A stretch of DNA of 64,000 bases, taken from NCBI GenBank assembly GCA_017397895.1, contig JAFQHP010000019.1:1-64000 (forward strand). Direction: 5' to 3'. This stretch comes from Clostridia bacterium (lineage in GTDB: Bacteria; Bacillota; Clostridia; Christensenellales; Aristaeellaceae). Positions 52,645 to 61,449 of the stretch are shown here, piece after piece. Under the pieces are notes generated by a model. It was not told the DNA's origin. It was given only the letters and a program-made list of their open reading frames with translations, and did not search any database. Within the stretch, counting starts at the first letter, position 1. The number at the start of each line of letters is the position of its first letter. A program made the translations under genes and the position numbers.

Positions 52645-54615
52645 ATGAAGAAGTTTTTTGCACTGCTTTCCCTGGCCCTTGTGTTTGCGCTGCCTGCTTC
52701 GGCGGAGGTGATCTTTTCCGAGGTGATGGCCTCCAACGGCGTCTATACCAACGGCGAAGCCTATGACTGGGTGGAAATTTACAACCCCGGCAAAACCAAA
52801 GCGGACCTTTCCGGGTGCTTTCTTTCCGACAGCGAAAAGGACCTGCTCAAATGGGCCTTCCCGGAGGGGACCAGCCTGAAGGGCGGGGAATATCTGCTGG
52901 TGTATCTCACCGGGGAAGAAATGAGCCCCGGCAAAAACAAAACCTTCTATGCCAATTTCAAAATCTCCGCCGAAGGAGATCAACTGTACCTGACGGATGC
53001 GGCGGGGGAAGAGTTGCTTGCCTCCCTGGAATTTGGGCAGCAGTATGGAAATGTGTCCTGGGGCATGGCAAACGGAAGCGGGGACATGGGCTTTTTTGCC
53101 GTTGCCACCCCTGGCAAGAAGAACGAAAAGCAGGTGTACCCATCCCGGGCGGCCCAGCCGGAAATTATCACCCCCGGCGGTTTCTATGGGGAAGAGATCA
53201 CCGTGCAGGCCCGGGCAGTGGACGGCGCCACGCTGCGCTACACTTTGGACGGGGATACCCCCACGGAAAAGAGCAAGGTGTTTCCGGAAAAGGGGCTTTC
53301 CTTCAAAAAGACCGGCGTATTGCGCATTGCGGCTTTTGCAGAAAACGCCGTGCCCTCCCAGCCGGTGACCGCCACCTATTTCATCGGCGAAGAAAGGCCG
53401 GTGCCGGTGGTGTCGTTGGTGACGGATGAAAAATACCTGTTTGACAAAAAGACCGGCGCCCTGGTGAAGGGCAATAACCCGGATTACCCCAATTACGAAA
53501 AGGAATGGGAATACCCGGCCAATATTGAGTTTTACGGGCTGGAGGGCGAGTGTGAAATCAACCAGATGGGCACCTTTACCGCCGCCGGCCATTCTGCCCG
53601 GCAGAATGCCCAGAAATCCATTGCCATCTATGCCCGAAAGGCCTATGGGGAGGACCGGTTTTACTTTAATCCCTTCCCAAACCGGGATTATGACAGCTAC
53701 AAATCCCTCTTGCTCCGGGGCGCCAATTCCGACGCCTTTTCCACCCGCATGCGGGACGTGGTGATTTCTTCCCTTGCCAAGCCCCTGGATATCATCTATC
53801 AGGACGCCCTGGCCATTGAAGTGTATATCAACGGCGAATACTGGGGGCACTATAACCTCAGGGAAAAGATCAACAAGCATTTCATTGCCCAGTGGGAGGG
53901 CGTGACGGAAGAAACGGACATCGACAAGATCGACATTCTGGCCCGCACCGGCCGGGATGAATTTGTGCAAAACGGCGATAACAAGGACTGGCTTGCCCTG
54001 TGCGATTTTTGCAAGACGGAGGATCTGAACGTCCCGGAAAATCTGCAGTATGTGGAAGAGAGGCTGGATATCGACAGCCTGTTCACCCACGCCGCCTTTG
54101 AAATCATCATCGGCAACGATGACTTCACCAACGTCCGGGTCTACCGGGTGCCCGGCGGCAAGTGGAAATACCTGCTGTTTGACGTGGAGGCCGGGTTCCT
54201 CTCCAATGACAAGGCACCCATGAATTACTACCTGAAGGACGTGGACGACAAAATTCAGGGCTTCCGCCACGAGCCCATGGCGGCGCTTTTGAACGTGCCG
54301 GAAATGAAGGCGCGGTTCCTGACCCGCTTTGCGGAGATACTGGAAACTTCCTTCCGCTGGCCTTATGTGGAAGCAGCCTTTGCCCCCTGGGAAGAAACCC
54401 TGGAAATCCTGCTGCCCCGGCATCTCAAACGCTGGCCCCACTTCACCCTGAAGGAATGGCGGCAGAACGTGGATGCCGTGAAATACTACGGCCGCATCCG
54501 GCCTACGAAAATCGTGTCCCTTCTGCAAAAGCACATGAAGCTGACCGATGCGGAAGTGGAACAGTATTTCGGAGACGTGCAAAGGGTGCTGGAGGAAGAG
54601 AATATTTTCAAGTGA
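52645..54615 (+). CDS. secreted CotH-family protein kinase with lamin-tail domain
   Basis: A 656-residue protein: signal peptide (1-20, ending SAE), lamin-tail-like domain (about 21-125: VIFSEVMASNGVYTN, DWVEIYNPG), chitobiase/fibronectin-like domain (about 170-245, LRYTLDGDTPTEKSKVF), then a CotH kinase domain (about 260-620). RGANSDAFSTRMRDVVI, EVYINGEYWGHYNLREKI and YLLFDVEAGFL (the metal-binding Asp region) are the CotH signatures. CotH phosphorylates spore-coat proteins in Bacillus; secreted LTD-CotH proteins also occur in cellulolytic and gut Clostridia. It ends the operon that starts at 49874, before a terminator. Confidence 0.9.
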   Translation: MKKFFALLSLALVFALPASAEVIFSEVMASNGVYTNGEAYDWVEIYNPGKTKADLSGCFLSDSEKDLLKWAFPEGTSLKGGEYLLVYLTGEEMSPGKNKTFYANFKISAEGDQLYLTDAAGEELLASLEFGQQYGNVSWGMANGSGDMGFFAVATPGKKNEKQVYPSRAAQPEIITPGGFYGEEITVQARAVDGATLRYTLDGDTPTEKSKVFPEKGLSFKKTGVLRIAAFAENAVPSQPVTATYFIGEERPVPVVSLVTDEKYLFDKKTGALVKGNNPDYPNYEKEWEYPANIEFYGLEGECEINQMGTFTAAGHSARQNAQKSIAIYARKAYGEDRFYFNPFPNRDYDSYKSLLLRGANSDAFSTRMRDVVISSLAKPLDIIYQDALAIEVYINGEYWGHYNLREKINKHFIAQWEGVTEETDIDKIDILARTGRDEFVQNGDNKDWLALCDFCKTEDLNVPENLQYVEERLDIDSLFTHAAFEIIIGNDDFTNVRVYRVPGGKWKYLLFDVEAGFLSNDKAPMNYYLKDVDDKIQGFRHEPMAALLNVPEMKARFLTRFAEILETSFRWPYVEAAFAPWEETLEILLPRHLKRWPHFTLKEWRQNVDAVKYYGRIRPTKIVSLLQKHMKLTDAEVEQYFGDVQRVLEEENIFK

Positions 54616-54661
54616 GCGAGGGCGTGAAGGTATCGCTTTTGCGGACGTTATGAAACACAAG

Positions 54662-54706
54662 ACCGACGGAGAAGAAAACAATTTTTTCTTCCCGCCGGTT
54701 TTTGTT
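54662..54706 (+). terminator. intrinsic terminator after the CotH gene
   Basis: ACCG-CGG-GAAGAAAA pairs with TTTTCTTC-CG-CGGT over a long imperfect stem, followed by TTTTTG. Confidence 0.8.
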
Positions 54707-54763
54707 TTCCTGGCTGTATACGCATTGGCCTGAGGATGGGTTGCAAAAAGGAGGGAAGCATTC

Positions 54764-54792
54764 TTGTTATTTTGAAAGATTTATGCTAGAAT
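54764..54792 (+). promoter_or_regulatory. sigma-A promoter of the leucine-rich-repeat gene
   Basis: TTGTTA (54764-54769), 17-base spacer, TAGAAT (54787-54792). Confidence 0.6.
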
Positions 54793-54831
54793 TATTTGGA
54801 AATAATATGATATTGATTGGAGCGTTGATCC

Positions 54832-55854
54832 ATGAAAAAGAGCTGGAGGATCCTTCTTCTGTTAATGATCTCTTGTTTGTGCTGCTCAATTGCGAAAGCC
54901 TCCAATTTGCCGGACAGTAGAAGTGGCGACTTTGGGTACAAGCGTTTACCCGATGGAACGGTTCAGATTACCAAATACTATGGAAAAGAAGACAGTATCG
55001 TTCTCCCGGATACCTTGGGAGGATATGCTGTTACCGGTATTGACGATCGTGCATTTCACAATTGCATTGTTCTGAAAAATATCGCAATTCCGGATTGCAT
55101 CATAAAAATTGGGGCAAACCCATTTACAAACTGTTCAAGTTTGGAAAATATTTGGGTATCGCCTGATCACCCGGTTTTAACATATATGGAAGGCGTGCTA
55201 TTTAGTAAAGAGGAAAGAAAGTTGATTTGTTATCTGAATGCGTCCAAAGAGCAGGAATACGAAGTGCCGTCGGGCGTGCGAGTAATCGGTGATTATGCTT
55301 TTTTTGACTGTGATTTTCTTCGTACAGTAACATTGAATGGAGAAATAGACAGCATTGGTGAAAGCTCGTTTTCAGGGTGTGATAATTTAACAGACGTATA
55401 TATTCAGAATGGAGTAAGCAGCATTGGCAAGAAGGCCTTTTTTGAATGTAGTGGCCTGGCAGAAATCAATCTGCCGGATAGTATAAGCTATATTGGAAAA
55501 TATGCATTTTCGGATTGTACAGTATTGAAAAAAGTAGTGCTTCCGGGGGGCTTGGAGAAGCTGGAAGAAGGGATGTTCTGTAATTGTATTTCATTGACAA
55601 CGATTTCTATGCCTGAAACGCTTAAAACGATCGAAAAGAGGGCATTTGCCAACTGTGGGTTAATAAGAAAAATTACGCTTTCCAGAGATGTGGCCTTCAT
55701 TGCTGTTGACGCATTTGATGGGTGCTCTTTAAATCTGTTGTTTGTGGTAAATCAAAATTCTTATTCGGCTCAATGGTGTAAAGAGAACATTATGAACCAT
55801 GTGTACCCAGATACGTTTGATTGGCTGAATGAAACAAAAAATGAAAGCAAATAA
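54832..55854 (+). CDS. secreted BspA-type leucine-rich-repeat protein
   Basis: A 340-residue protein with a signal peptide (about 1-23, ending AKA) and at least eight LRR_5-type repeats of about 23 residues: YAVTGIDDRAFHNCIVLKNI, VRVIGDYAFFDCDFLRTVTL, ISYIGKYAFSDCTVLKKVVL and others. BspA-like proteins mediate adhesion and recognition at bacterial surfaces. No anchor motif is seen. Codon use is A/T-rich (many AAA, GAA, ATT, TTT), unlike the C/G-ending codons of neighbours, suggesting recent acquisition. It is monocistronic between two terminators. A weak ribosome site (TTGGAG, 9 bases upstream) sets the start. Confidence 0.88.
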   Translation: MKKSWRILLLLMISCLCCSIAKASNLPDSRSGDFGYKRLPDGTVQITKYYGKEDSIVLPDTLGGYAVTGIDDRAFHNCIVLKNIAIPDCIIKIGANPFTNCSSLENIWVSPDHPVLTYMEGVLFSKEERKLICYLNASKEQEYEVPSGVRVIGDYAFFDCDFLRTVTLNGEIDSIGESSFSGCDNLTDVYIQNGVSSIGKKAFFECSGLAEINLPDSISYIGKYAFSDCTVLKKVVLPGGLEKLEEGMFCNCISLTTISMPETLKTIEKRAFANCGLIRKITLSRDVAFIAVDAFDGCSLNLLFVVNQNSYSAQWCKENIMNHVYPDTFDWLNETKNESK

Positions 55855-55861
55855 AAACGAG

Positions 55862-55891
55862 AAGGAAGCTGCAAACAGGCTTCCTTTTTTT
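55862..55891 (+). terminator. intrinsic terminator of the leucine-rich-repeat gene
   Basis: AGGAAGC-TGCAAACAG-GCTTCCT followed by TTTTTTG. Confidence 0.9.
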
Positions 55892-55986
55892 GTTTGAAGA
55901 AATGCTTCTGTTTGACAGGGCGGCTTTTTTATAAGAACAAATCCGAAAGATTTCCGGCTTTTCTCGTTTTTTGCTTTGCAGTTTGC

Positions 55987-56016
55987 TTGACAGAAACGGG
56001 GAAGGGGTCGTATAAT
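55987..56016 (+). promoter_or_regulatory. strong sigma-A promoter of the PFOR gene
   Basis: Perfect TTGACA (55987-55992) and perfect TATAAT (56011-56016), with an 18-base spacer. Confidence 0.85.
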
Positions 56017-56086
56017 ATTGAGTTGGAGAAGAAGGGGGAATTCTATCGATTTCCCGCTCTCATATAAGCTTAAAGGAGGCAATCTC

Positions 56087-59000
56087 ATGGCAACCAAATT
56101 GACCATCGACGGTAACGGTGCAGTTAGCCACGTCGCGTATATGTTCAGCGATGTAGCCGCTATCTACCCCATCACCCCGTCCTCCACCATGGCCGAGTAT
56201 GTAGACGAATGGGCTGCTCAGGGCCGCAAGAACCTCTTTGGCCAGACTGTACACGTAGCTGAAATGCAGTCTGAAGCCGGTGCTGCCGGTGCTGTGCACG
56301 GCTCTCTGGTGGCCGGTGCTCTCACCACCACCTTCACCGCTTCCCAGGGCCTGCTGCTGATGATCCCCAATATGTACAAGATCAGCGGCGAACTGCTGCC
56401 CGGCGTTTTCCACGTTTCCGCCCGCGCCCTGGCTGCTCACGCGCTGAGCATCTTCGGCGATCATTCCGACGTGATGGCTTGCCGCCAGACCGGCTTTGCC
56501 ATGCTGGCCTCCGGCTCCGTTCAGGAAGCGATGGACATGGCCCTGGTTGCCCATCTGGCCGCCATCAAGGGCTCCGTTCCCTTCCTGCATTTCTTTGACG
56601 GTTTCCGCACCAGCCACGAAATCCAGAAGATCGACGCTTATGAACTGGAAGAAGTCCGCAAGCTGGTTGACTGGGACAAGGTGGCCGAGTTCCGCGCCCG
56701 CGCCCTGAACCCCGAACATCCCCATCAGGCCGGTACCGCCCAGAACCCCGACATCTACTTCCAGAACCGTGAAGCTGCCAACAAGTACTACGAAGCCATC
56801 CCCGGCATCGTGGAAAAGTACATGAAGCAGGTGGCGAAGCTCACCGGCCGTGCCTATAAGCTGTTCGACTACTACGGCGCCGAAGACGCCGAAGAAGTGA
56901 TCGTGGCCATGGGCTCCGGTTGCGAAACCATCCATGAAACCATCGACGCCATGCTGAAGAAGGGCAAGAAGGTTGGCGTGATCAAGGTGCATCTGTACCG
57001 TCCCTTCTCTGCCAAGCACTTCCTTAACGCTCTGCCTGAAACCTGCAAGAAGATCGCCGTGCTGGACCGCACCAAGGAACCCGGTTCCCTGGGCGAACCC
57101 CTGTACGAAGATGTGTGCGCTGTGCTGGCCGAAAACGGCAAGAAGGACATCGTGGTCGTAGGCGGCCGCTATGGTCTGGGTTCCAAGGAATTCAATCCCA
57201 CCATGGTGAAGGCTGTGTATGACAACATTGCCAAGGCTGCTCCCAAGAACCACTTCACCGTGGGCATCATCGACGACGTGACCAAAACCAACCTGAAGCT
57301 GGGCAAGCAGTACAACGTGGCCCCCAAGGGCACCGTGAGCTGCAAGTTCTACGGCCTGGGTTCCGACGGTACCGTTGGCGCCAACAAGAACTCCATCAAG
57401 ATCATCGGCGACCATACCGATAAGTACGCTCAGGCTTACTTCGCCTATGACTCCAAGAAGTCCGGCGGCCTGACCGTGTCCCACCTGCGCTTTGGCGATG
57501 TGCCGATCCGCTCCACTTATCTGATTGACGCTGCTGACTTCATCGCTTGCCACAACCCCGCTTATGTGACCATGTATGACATGGTGTCCTCCCTCAAGGA
57601 CGGCGGCACCTTCCTGCTGAACAGCCAGTGGGAACCCGAAGAAATGGGCGAACACCTGCCTGCTACCATGAAGCAGCTGCTGGCCAAGAAGAAGGCCAAG
57701 TTCTACACCATCAACGCCATCAAGCTGGCCGCTCAGGTTGGCATGGGTGGCCGTATCAACACCATCATGCAGGCTGCCTTCTTCAAGCTGGCCGACATCA
57801 TCCCCTACGAAGATGCCGACAAGTACATGAAGGCCTATGCCAAGAAGACCTATGGCAAGAAGGGCGACGCCGTTGTCCAGAAGAACTGGGACGCCATCGA
57901 CATCGCCATCTCCGGCCTGAAGGAAGTCAAGGTTCCCGCTGAATGGGCCACCGCCACCACCGGTGCCGAACCCGCCAAGGTGGAAGCCACCGATTATTTC
58001 AACAACTTCGTCAAGCCCATCCTGGCTCAGGAAGGCGACAGCCTGCCCGTTTCTGCTTTCGATCCTGCCGGTATCGTGCCCAACGGCACCACCCAGTACG
58101 AAAAGCGCGGCATCGCTGTGAAGGTGCCCGAATGGATCGTGGACAACTGCGTGCAGTGCGGCCAGTGCTCTCTGGTTTGCCCCCATGCCTGCATCCGTCC
58201 CATCCTGATGAAGGAAGGCACTGAAAAGCCCGCTTCCTACATCACCAAGAAGGCCATCGGCAAGGAATACGCCGGCTACGAATATCGTATGCAGGTCAGC
58301 CCCCTGGATTGCACCGGCTGCGGCAACTGCGTTGAAGTCTGCCCCGCCAAGGTGAAGGCTCTGGTGATGAAGCCCCTGGCCGAACAGAAGGTGGAAGAAG
58401 AAAACTGGAAGTTCGCCATGAACCTGCCCCGTCCCGACGTGAAGATCAATCCCGCCACTGTCAAGGGCAGCCAGTTCCTGCAGCCCCTCTTCGAGTTCTC
58501 CGGCGCCTGCGCCGGCTGCGGCGAAACCCCCTATGTGAAGCTGGTCAGCCAGCTGTTCGGTGATCGTATGATGGTTGCCAACGCCACCGGCTGCTCCTCC
58601 ATCTACGGCGGTTCCGCTCCCACCAACCCCTACACCGTCAACGAAAAGGGCCATGGTCCCGCCTGGGCCAACAGCCTCTTTGAAGACAATGCTGAATTCG
58701 GCTTTGGTATGAACCTGGCCACCGCTCAGCGCCGCGCCAAGCTGGCCGAAACCATCCAGGCCCTGGCCGCCAAGTGCCCCGACTGGAAGGAATTCCAGGA
58801 AGCTGCCGCTGAATGGCTGGAAAACATGGAAGAAGCCGAAGGCTCCAAGATCGCTGCTGAAAAGATCATCGCCTGCGTGGAAGGCTGCATGAACTGCGGC
58901 TGCGAATGCGACGCCCTGTGCAAGGAAATCTACGATGCCAAGGATATGCTGGTCAAGAAGTCCATCTGGATCTTCGGCGGCGACGGCTGGGCCTATGACA

Positions 59001-59590
59001 TCGGTTACGGCGGTGTGGACCACGTGCTGGCCCAGAACCAGGATGTGAACATCCTCGTGCTGGACACCGAAGTGTACTCCAACACCGGCGGTCAGGCTTC
59101 CAAGTCCACCCCCACCGGCTCCGTGGCCAAGTTTGCTGCCGCCGGTAAGCGGACCAAGAAGAAGGACCTGGGCATGATGGCCATGAGCTATGGCTATGTG
59201 TACGTGGCTACCGTGGCCATGAGCGCCAACCCTGCTCAGCTGATCAAGGCCATGATCGAAGCCGAAAAGTACCATGGTCCCTCCCTGATCATCGCCTACG
59301 CTCCCTGCATCAACCACGGCATCAATATGTCCCTGGCTCAGGCCGAAATCCGCAAGGCTGTTGCCGCCGGTTATTGGCCCCTGTATCGGTACAATCCCGA
59401 TCTGGACACCCCCCTCACCATCGACAGCAAGGATCCCACCGAAAGCTATCAGGACTTCATCCGCGGCGAAACCCGTTATCAGACGCTGCTGAAGATGTTC
59501 CCCGAAGCTGCCGAAAAGCTCTTTGCCCAGAACGAAGAGGATGCCAAGGTGCGTCTTGCCAACTACAAGCGCATGGCTGGTCAGGAATAA
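56087..59590 (+). CDS. nifJ: pyruvate:ferredoxin (flavodoxin) oxidoreductase
   Basis: A 1167-residue single-chain PFOR, oxidising pyruvate to acetyl-CoA and CO2 with reduction of ferredoxin, the core of anaerobic fermentation. Domains in order: pyruvate/TPP domain (about 1-250, AAIYPITPSSTMAEYVDEWA), domain II (about 260-410), gamma-type EKR region (about 425-620), the two-cluster ferredoxin domain (CVQCGQCSLVCPHAC and CTGCGNCVEVCPAK), and the C-terminal TPP domain with CAGCGETPYVKL and GDGWAYDIGYGGVDHVLAQ. The cysteine for the proximal cluster is in CMNCGCECDALC. The ribosome site is AAAGGAGGC. Codon bias is extreme, consistent with very high expression. Confidence 0.98.
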   Translation: MATKLTIDGNGAVSHVAYMFSDVAAIYPITPSSTMAEYVDEWAAQGRKNLFGQTVHVAEMQSEAGAAGAVHGSLVAGALTTTFTASQGLLLMIPNMYKISGELLPGVFHVSARALAAHALSIFGDHSDVMACRQTGFAMLASGSVQEAMDMALVAHLAAIKGSVPFLHFFDGFRTSHEIQKIDAYELEEVRKLVDWDKVAEFRARALNPEHPHQAGTAQNPDIYFQNREAANKYYEAIPGIVEKYMKQVAKLTGRAYKLFDYYGAEDAEEVIVAMGSGCETIHETIDAMLKKGKKVGVIKVHLYRPFSAKHFLNALPETCKKIAVLDRTKEPGSLGEPLYEDVCAVLAENGKKDIVVVGGRYGLGSKEFNPTMVKAVYDNIAKAAPKNHFTVGIIDDVTKTNLKLGKQYNVAPKGTVSCKFYGLGSDGTVGANKNSIKIIGDHTDKYAQAYFAYDSKKSGGLTVSHLRFGDVPIRSTYLIDAADFIACHNPAYVTMYDMVSSLKDGGTFLLNSQWEPEEMGEHLPATMKQLLAKKKAKFYTINAIKLAAQVGMGGRINTIMQAAFFKLADIIPYEDADKYMKAYAKKTYGKKGDAVVQKNWDAIDIAISGLKEVKVPAEWATATTGAEPAKVEATDYFNNFVKPILAQEGDSLPVSAFDPAGIVPNGTTQYEKRGIAVKVPEWIVDNCVQCGQCSLVCPHACIRPILMKEGTEKPASYITKKAIGKEYAGYEYRMQVSPLDCTGCGNCVEVCPAKVKALVMKPLAEQKVEEENWKFAMNLPRPDVKINPATVKGSQFLQPLFEFSGACAGCGETPYVKLVSQLFGDRMMVANATGCSSIYGGSAPTNPYTVNEKGHGPAWANSLFEDNAEFGFGMNLATAQRRAKLAETIQALAAKCPDWKEFQEAAAEWLENMEEAEGSKIAAEKIIACVEGCMNCGCECDALCKEIYDAKDMLVKKSIWIFGGDGWAYDIGYGGVDHVLAQNQDVNILVLDTEVYSNTGGQASKSTPTGSVAKFAAAGKRTKKKDLGMMAMSYGYVYVATVAMSANPAQLIKAMIEAEKYHGPSLIIAYAPCINHGINMSLAQAEIRKAVAAGYWPLYRYNPDLDTPLTIDSKDPTESYQDFIRGETRYQTLLKMFPEAAEKLFAQNEEDAKVRLANYKRMAGQE

Positions 59591-59604
59591 TTCCTAACAA
59601 AATG

Positions 59605-59635
59605 AAGGGCCGCCCGAAAGGGTGGCCCTTTTTAA
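59605..59635 (+). terminator. intrinsic terminator of the PFOR gene
   Basis: AAGGGCCGCCC-GAAA-GGGTGGCCCTT, one G-U pair, followed by TTTAATTTTA. Confidence 0.93.
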
Positions 59636-59654
59636 TTTTATATGAAGACTGCAG

Positions 59655-60245
59655 AATTTCACGAAGCAGGGGGCTCCTCACCCCCTGTACCCCGCGGCAG
59701 GGCTATTAGCCCTGCACCCGTTTTGCGATACACAATCGTATCCAACAGACTTGTTTCCGCACGAAAGTTGAGGAGACGAATAAACAGCACCACGGGCACA
59801 ATGAAAACAGAAAAAAGGCGTGGCAGGAAATAAATTTCCGCCAGCGCCTTTTTTGCTGTTTTCCCCGGATGCCAAAGCATCCGGCAGGCGGTGTTCCACC
59901 GCCCAGCCCGTGGGTGGCAGTGCCGCAGCCAATTCGCAATGTAATTGTCTTTCCTCTCAAACGCGTCTGTGCGTGTACGGAAGTGCCACGCTCCATTCGC
60001 TATGTTTCCATCTTCTTATTAGCCCCAGCGGGAAATTGTTTGTTCGACAATTCCACTACATCCGCTGCCGGGTCCAGGGGCGATGCCCCTGGTGGGGTGC
60101 AGGGGTGAAACCCCGCATGGTTCCCCAAACCACAGCGGGAAATTGCTTGTGCTGTATGTCAACTACTTCCGCCACCGGGTCCAGGGGCGATGCCCCTGGT
60201 GGGGGGCGGGGTGAAACCCCGCATGGTTCTCCAAGCAGCAGTGTC
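59655..60245 (+). repeat. composite intergenic repeat, copy E (core 59790-59913)
   Basis: Between the convergent PFOR and DUF1540 operons. The left arm has GGGGGCTCCTCACCCCC and CAGGGCTATTAGCCCTG hairpins. The core is closed by CCACGGGC/GCCCGTGG; its variable hairpin is GGCG-TGGC-GGAAAT / ATTTCC-GCCA-GCGCC, followed by GGATGC/GCATCC and GGCGGTG/CACCGCC. The right arm contains two tandem units of about 107 bases (from about 60025 and 60131), each with CCAGGGGCGATGCCCCTGG and GGGGTGAAACCCC hairpins. Its right half closely resembles copy A rather than B, D or F. Confidence 0.9.
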
Positions 60246-60281
60246 AATAAGCCTATCCGCTCCGCCCCGGGCAGGTGCTGA

Positions 60282-60327
60282 ATAAAAAAGATCAGGCTGC
60301 TCCCGTATTGGGGAACAGCCTGTTTTT
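60282..60327 (-). terminator. intrinsic terminator of the DUF1540 operon (also functional on plus)
   Basis: CAGGCTG-TTCCCC and CGGGA-GCAGCCTG pair; T-tracts occur on both sides (plus strand TTTTTTT, minus strand GATCTTTTTT). Confidence 0.85.
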
Positions 60328-60328
60328 T

Positions 60329-60559
60329 TCAGTGCTTTTTGGCCGGGGCTTCCGTGGTGCCGTTCAGGCTGTTCAGGCCCTGTTCCGCGGAGCGGAGGGA
60401 ATGGCTGCCGCCAAGCCGGGAAAGGGCGATGGCCTGGTCGTCGGTCATGGGCATGGTGGCCATCAGCCCGGTGCACTCGTTGGCGCTGGCAATATCGTCT
60501 TCATGGAGGAAGGCGTCATTATCGGGCGTGTGGAGGGGGGATTGCTTTTCCCGGCTCAT
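60329..60559 (-). CDS. small conserved protein of unknown function
   Basis: A 76-residue soluble protein. Its start ATG at 60559 overlaps the TGA of the upstream DUF1540 gene (ATGA), showing translational coupling. The central stretch DDIASANECTGLMATMPMTD contains an ANECTGL motif that I have seen in small uncharacterised Clostridia proteins. There is a single Cys and no membrane segment. An earlier in-frame ATG (60733) would create a 135-residue protein through the DUF1540 gene in another frame and sits directly on the ribosome site, so the short version is chosen. Confidence 0.65.
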   Translation of the reverse strand: MSREKQSPLHTPDNDAFLHEDDIASANECTGLMATMPMTDDQAIALSRLGGSHSLRSAEQGLNSLNGTTEAPAKKH

Positions 60560-60726
60560 TTGCAGTGATAGCTCTGGCACATGCTCTCGTCGGCGGGGTC
60601 GCCGGAGTAGGCCATGGGGGTGGGGGCAATCTGCACGCTTTCCAGGCCGCACAGGCCCTGATCCTGCTTGAGATGACGGCAGGATTTTACAGAACAATGA
60701 ATGCACTGGTGACTGGGTTGACTCAT
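60556..60726 (-). CDS. DUF1540 small cysteine-rich protein
   Basis: A 56-residue protein: MSQPSHQCIHCSVKSCRHLK, then GLCGLESVQIAPTPM and a C-terminal MCQSYHCK. The spacing of cysteines (C8, C11, C16, C26, C50, C55) follows the DUF1540 pattern (CxxxxC, C-x-L/A-x-x-I, then C-x-S/T-F/Y), thought to bind metal. Small DUF1540 proteins are frequent in spore-formers; function unknown. The start has AAGGAG 8 bases upstream (minus strand). The following 76-residue gene overlaps its stop codon. Confidence 0.82.
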   Translation of the reverse strand: MSQPSHQCIHCSVKSCRHLKQDQGLCGLESVQIAPTPMAYSGDPADESMCQSYHCK

Positions 60727-60790
60727 GGGACATTCTCCTTTCCATCCCGGCGCTTTTGCGCCTGCAAGGGTAGCATTTGCAAAAGGCGGG

Positions 60791-60819
60791 CTTGCGATAC
60801 ATACGAAATTGTGGTATTA
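60791..60819 (+). promoter_or_regulatory. putative sigma-A promoter of queT
   Basis: TTGCGA (60791-60796), 17-base spacer, TATTAT (60814-60819). The remaining leader of about 45 bases shows no preQ1 aptamer. Confidence 0.5.
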
Positions 60820-60866
60820 TTTTTTCTGGTTCTCATTTCTGTATGTGTAGCGGAAAGGATGAAAAA

Positions 60867-61340
60867 ATGCAACAAAAAATGACAGTGAAGGAAATTTGCA
60901 TCGGGGCGGCCATTGCAGCCATTTATGCGGCGCTGACGCTGCTGCTGGCTCCCATCAGCTTCGGCGCCGGCGGCGCATTCCAGCTGCGGGTATCGGAAGC
61001 GCTGACACTGCTCCCCTGCCTGTTTCCTTCTGCGGTGCCCGGGCTTTTTGTGGGATGCCTGCTTGCCAATTTCCTGGCCGGCGCGCCCATCTATGACGTG
61101 ATTTTCGGCAGCCTGGCCACGCTGATTGCTGCGGTGCTGACAAGAAAGCTGCGCAAAAATGTGTGGCTGGCGGCGCTGATGCCGGTGGTGTGGAATGTGG
61201 TGATTGTGGGCAGTATGCTGAGCTTCGTTTATCAGCTGCCCTTCTTCTATGCCTGGCTGACGGTGCTTCCCGGGGAAGCGGCGGCTTGCTTCCTGCTGGG
61301 CATCCCGCTGGTGAAGGGGCTGGAAAAAATCCGGCTTTGA
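60867..61340 (+). CDS. queT: QueT-family ECF transporter S component
   Basis: A 157-residue membrane protein with about five hydrophobic helices. The pattern MTVKEICIGAAIAAIYAALT, followed by FGAGGAFQLRVSEALTLLPC and GLFVGCLLANFLAGAPIYDV, matches QueT, the S component proposed to import queuosine precursors (preQ0/preQ1). As with FolT at 5976, no EcfAA'T genes are near, implying a shared ECF module. The start follows AAAGGATGAAAAA. It is single-gene, and its 3' side meets a composite repeat. Confidence 0.9.
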   Translation: MQQKMTVKEICIGAAIAAIYAALTLLLAPISFGAGGAFQLRVSEALTLLPCLFPSAVPGLFVGCLLANFLAGAPIYDVIFGSLATLIAAVLTRKLRKNVWLAALMPVVWNVVIVGSMLSFVYQLPFFYAWLTVLPGEAAACFLLGIPLVKGLEKIRL

Positions 61341-61449
61341 AACCAGGGCGAACTCAAAACGGATATTTATTGTCAATATGCCAGGGGAGGGGCTTGCCCC
61401 TCCCTTTGCGTATTCGAAACTTGCAGGGGCAGCCGTGGGCTGTCTGCCG

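Noticed and set aside
60820..60866. preQ1 riboswitch upstream of queT
   Set aside because: The short leader lacks the preQ1-I loop and A-rich tail and shows no preQ1-II pattern.
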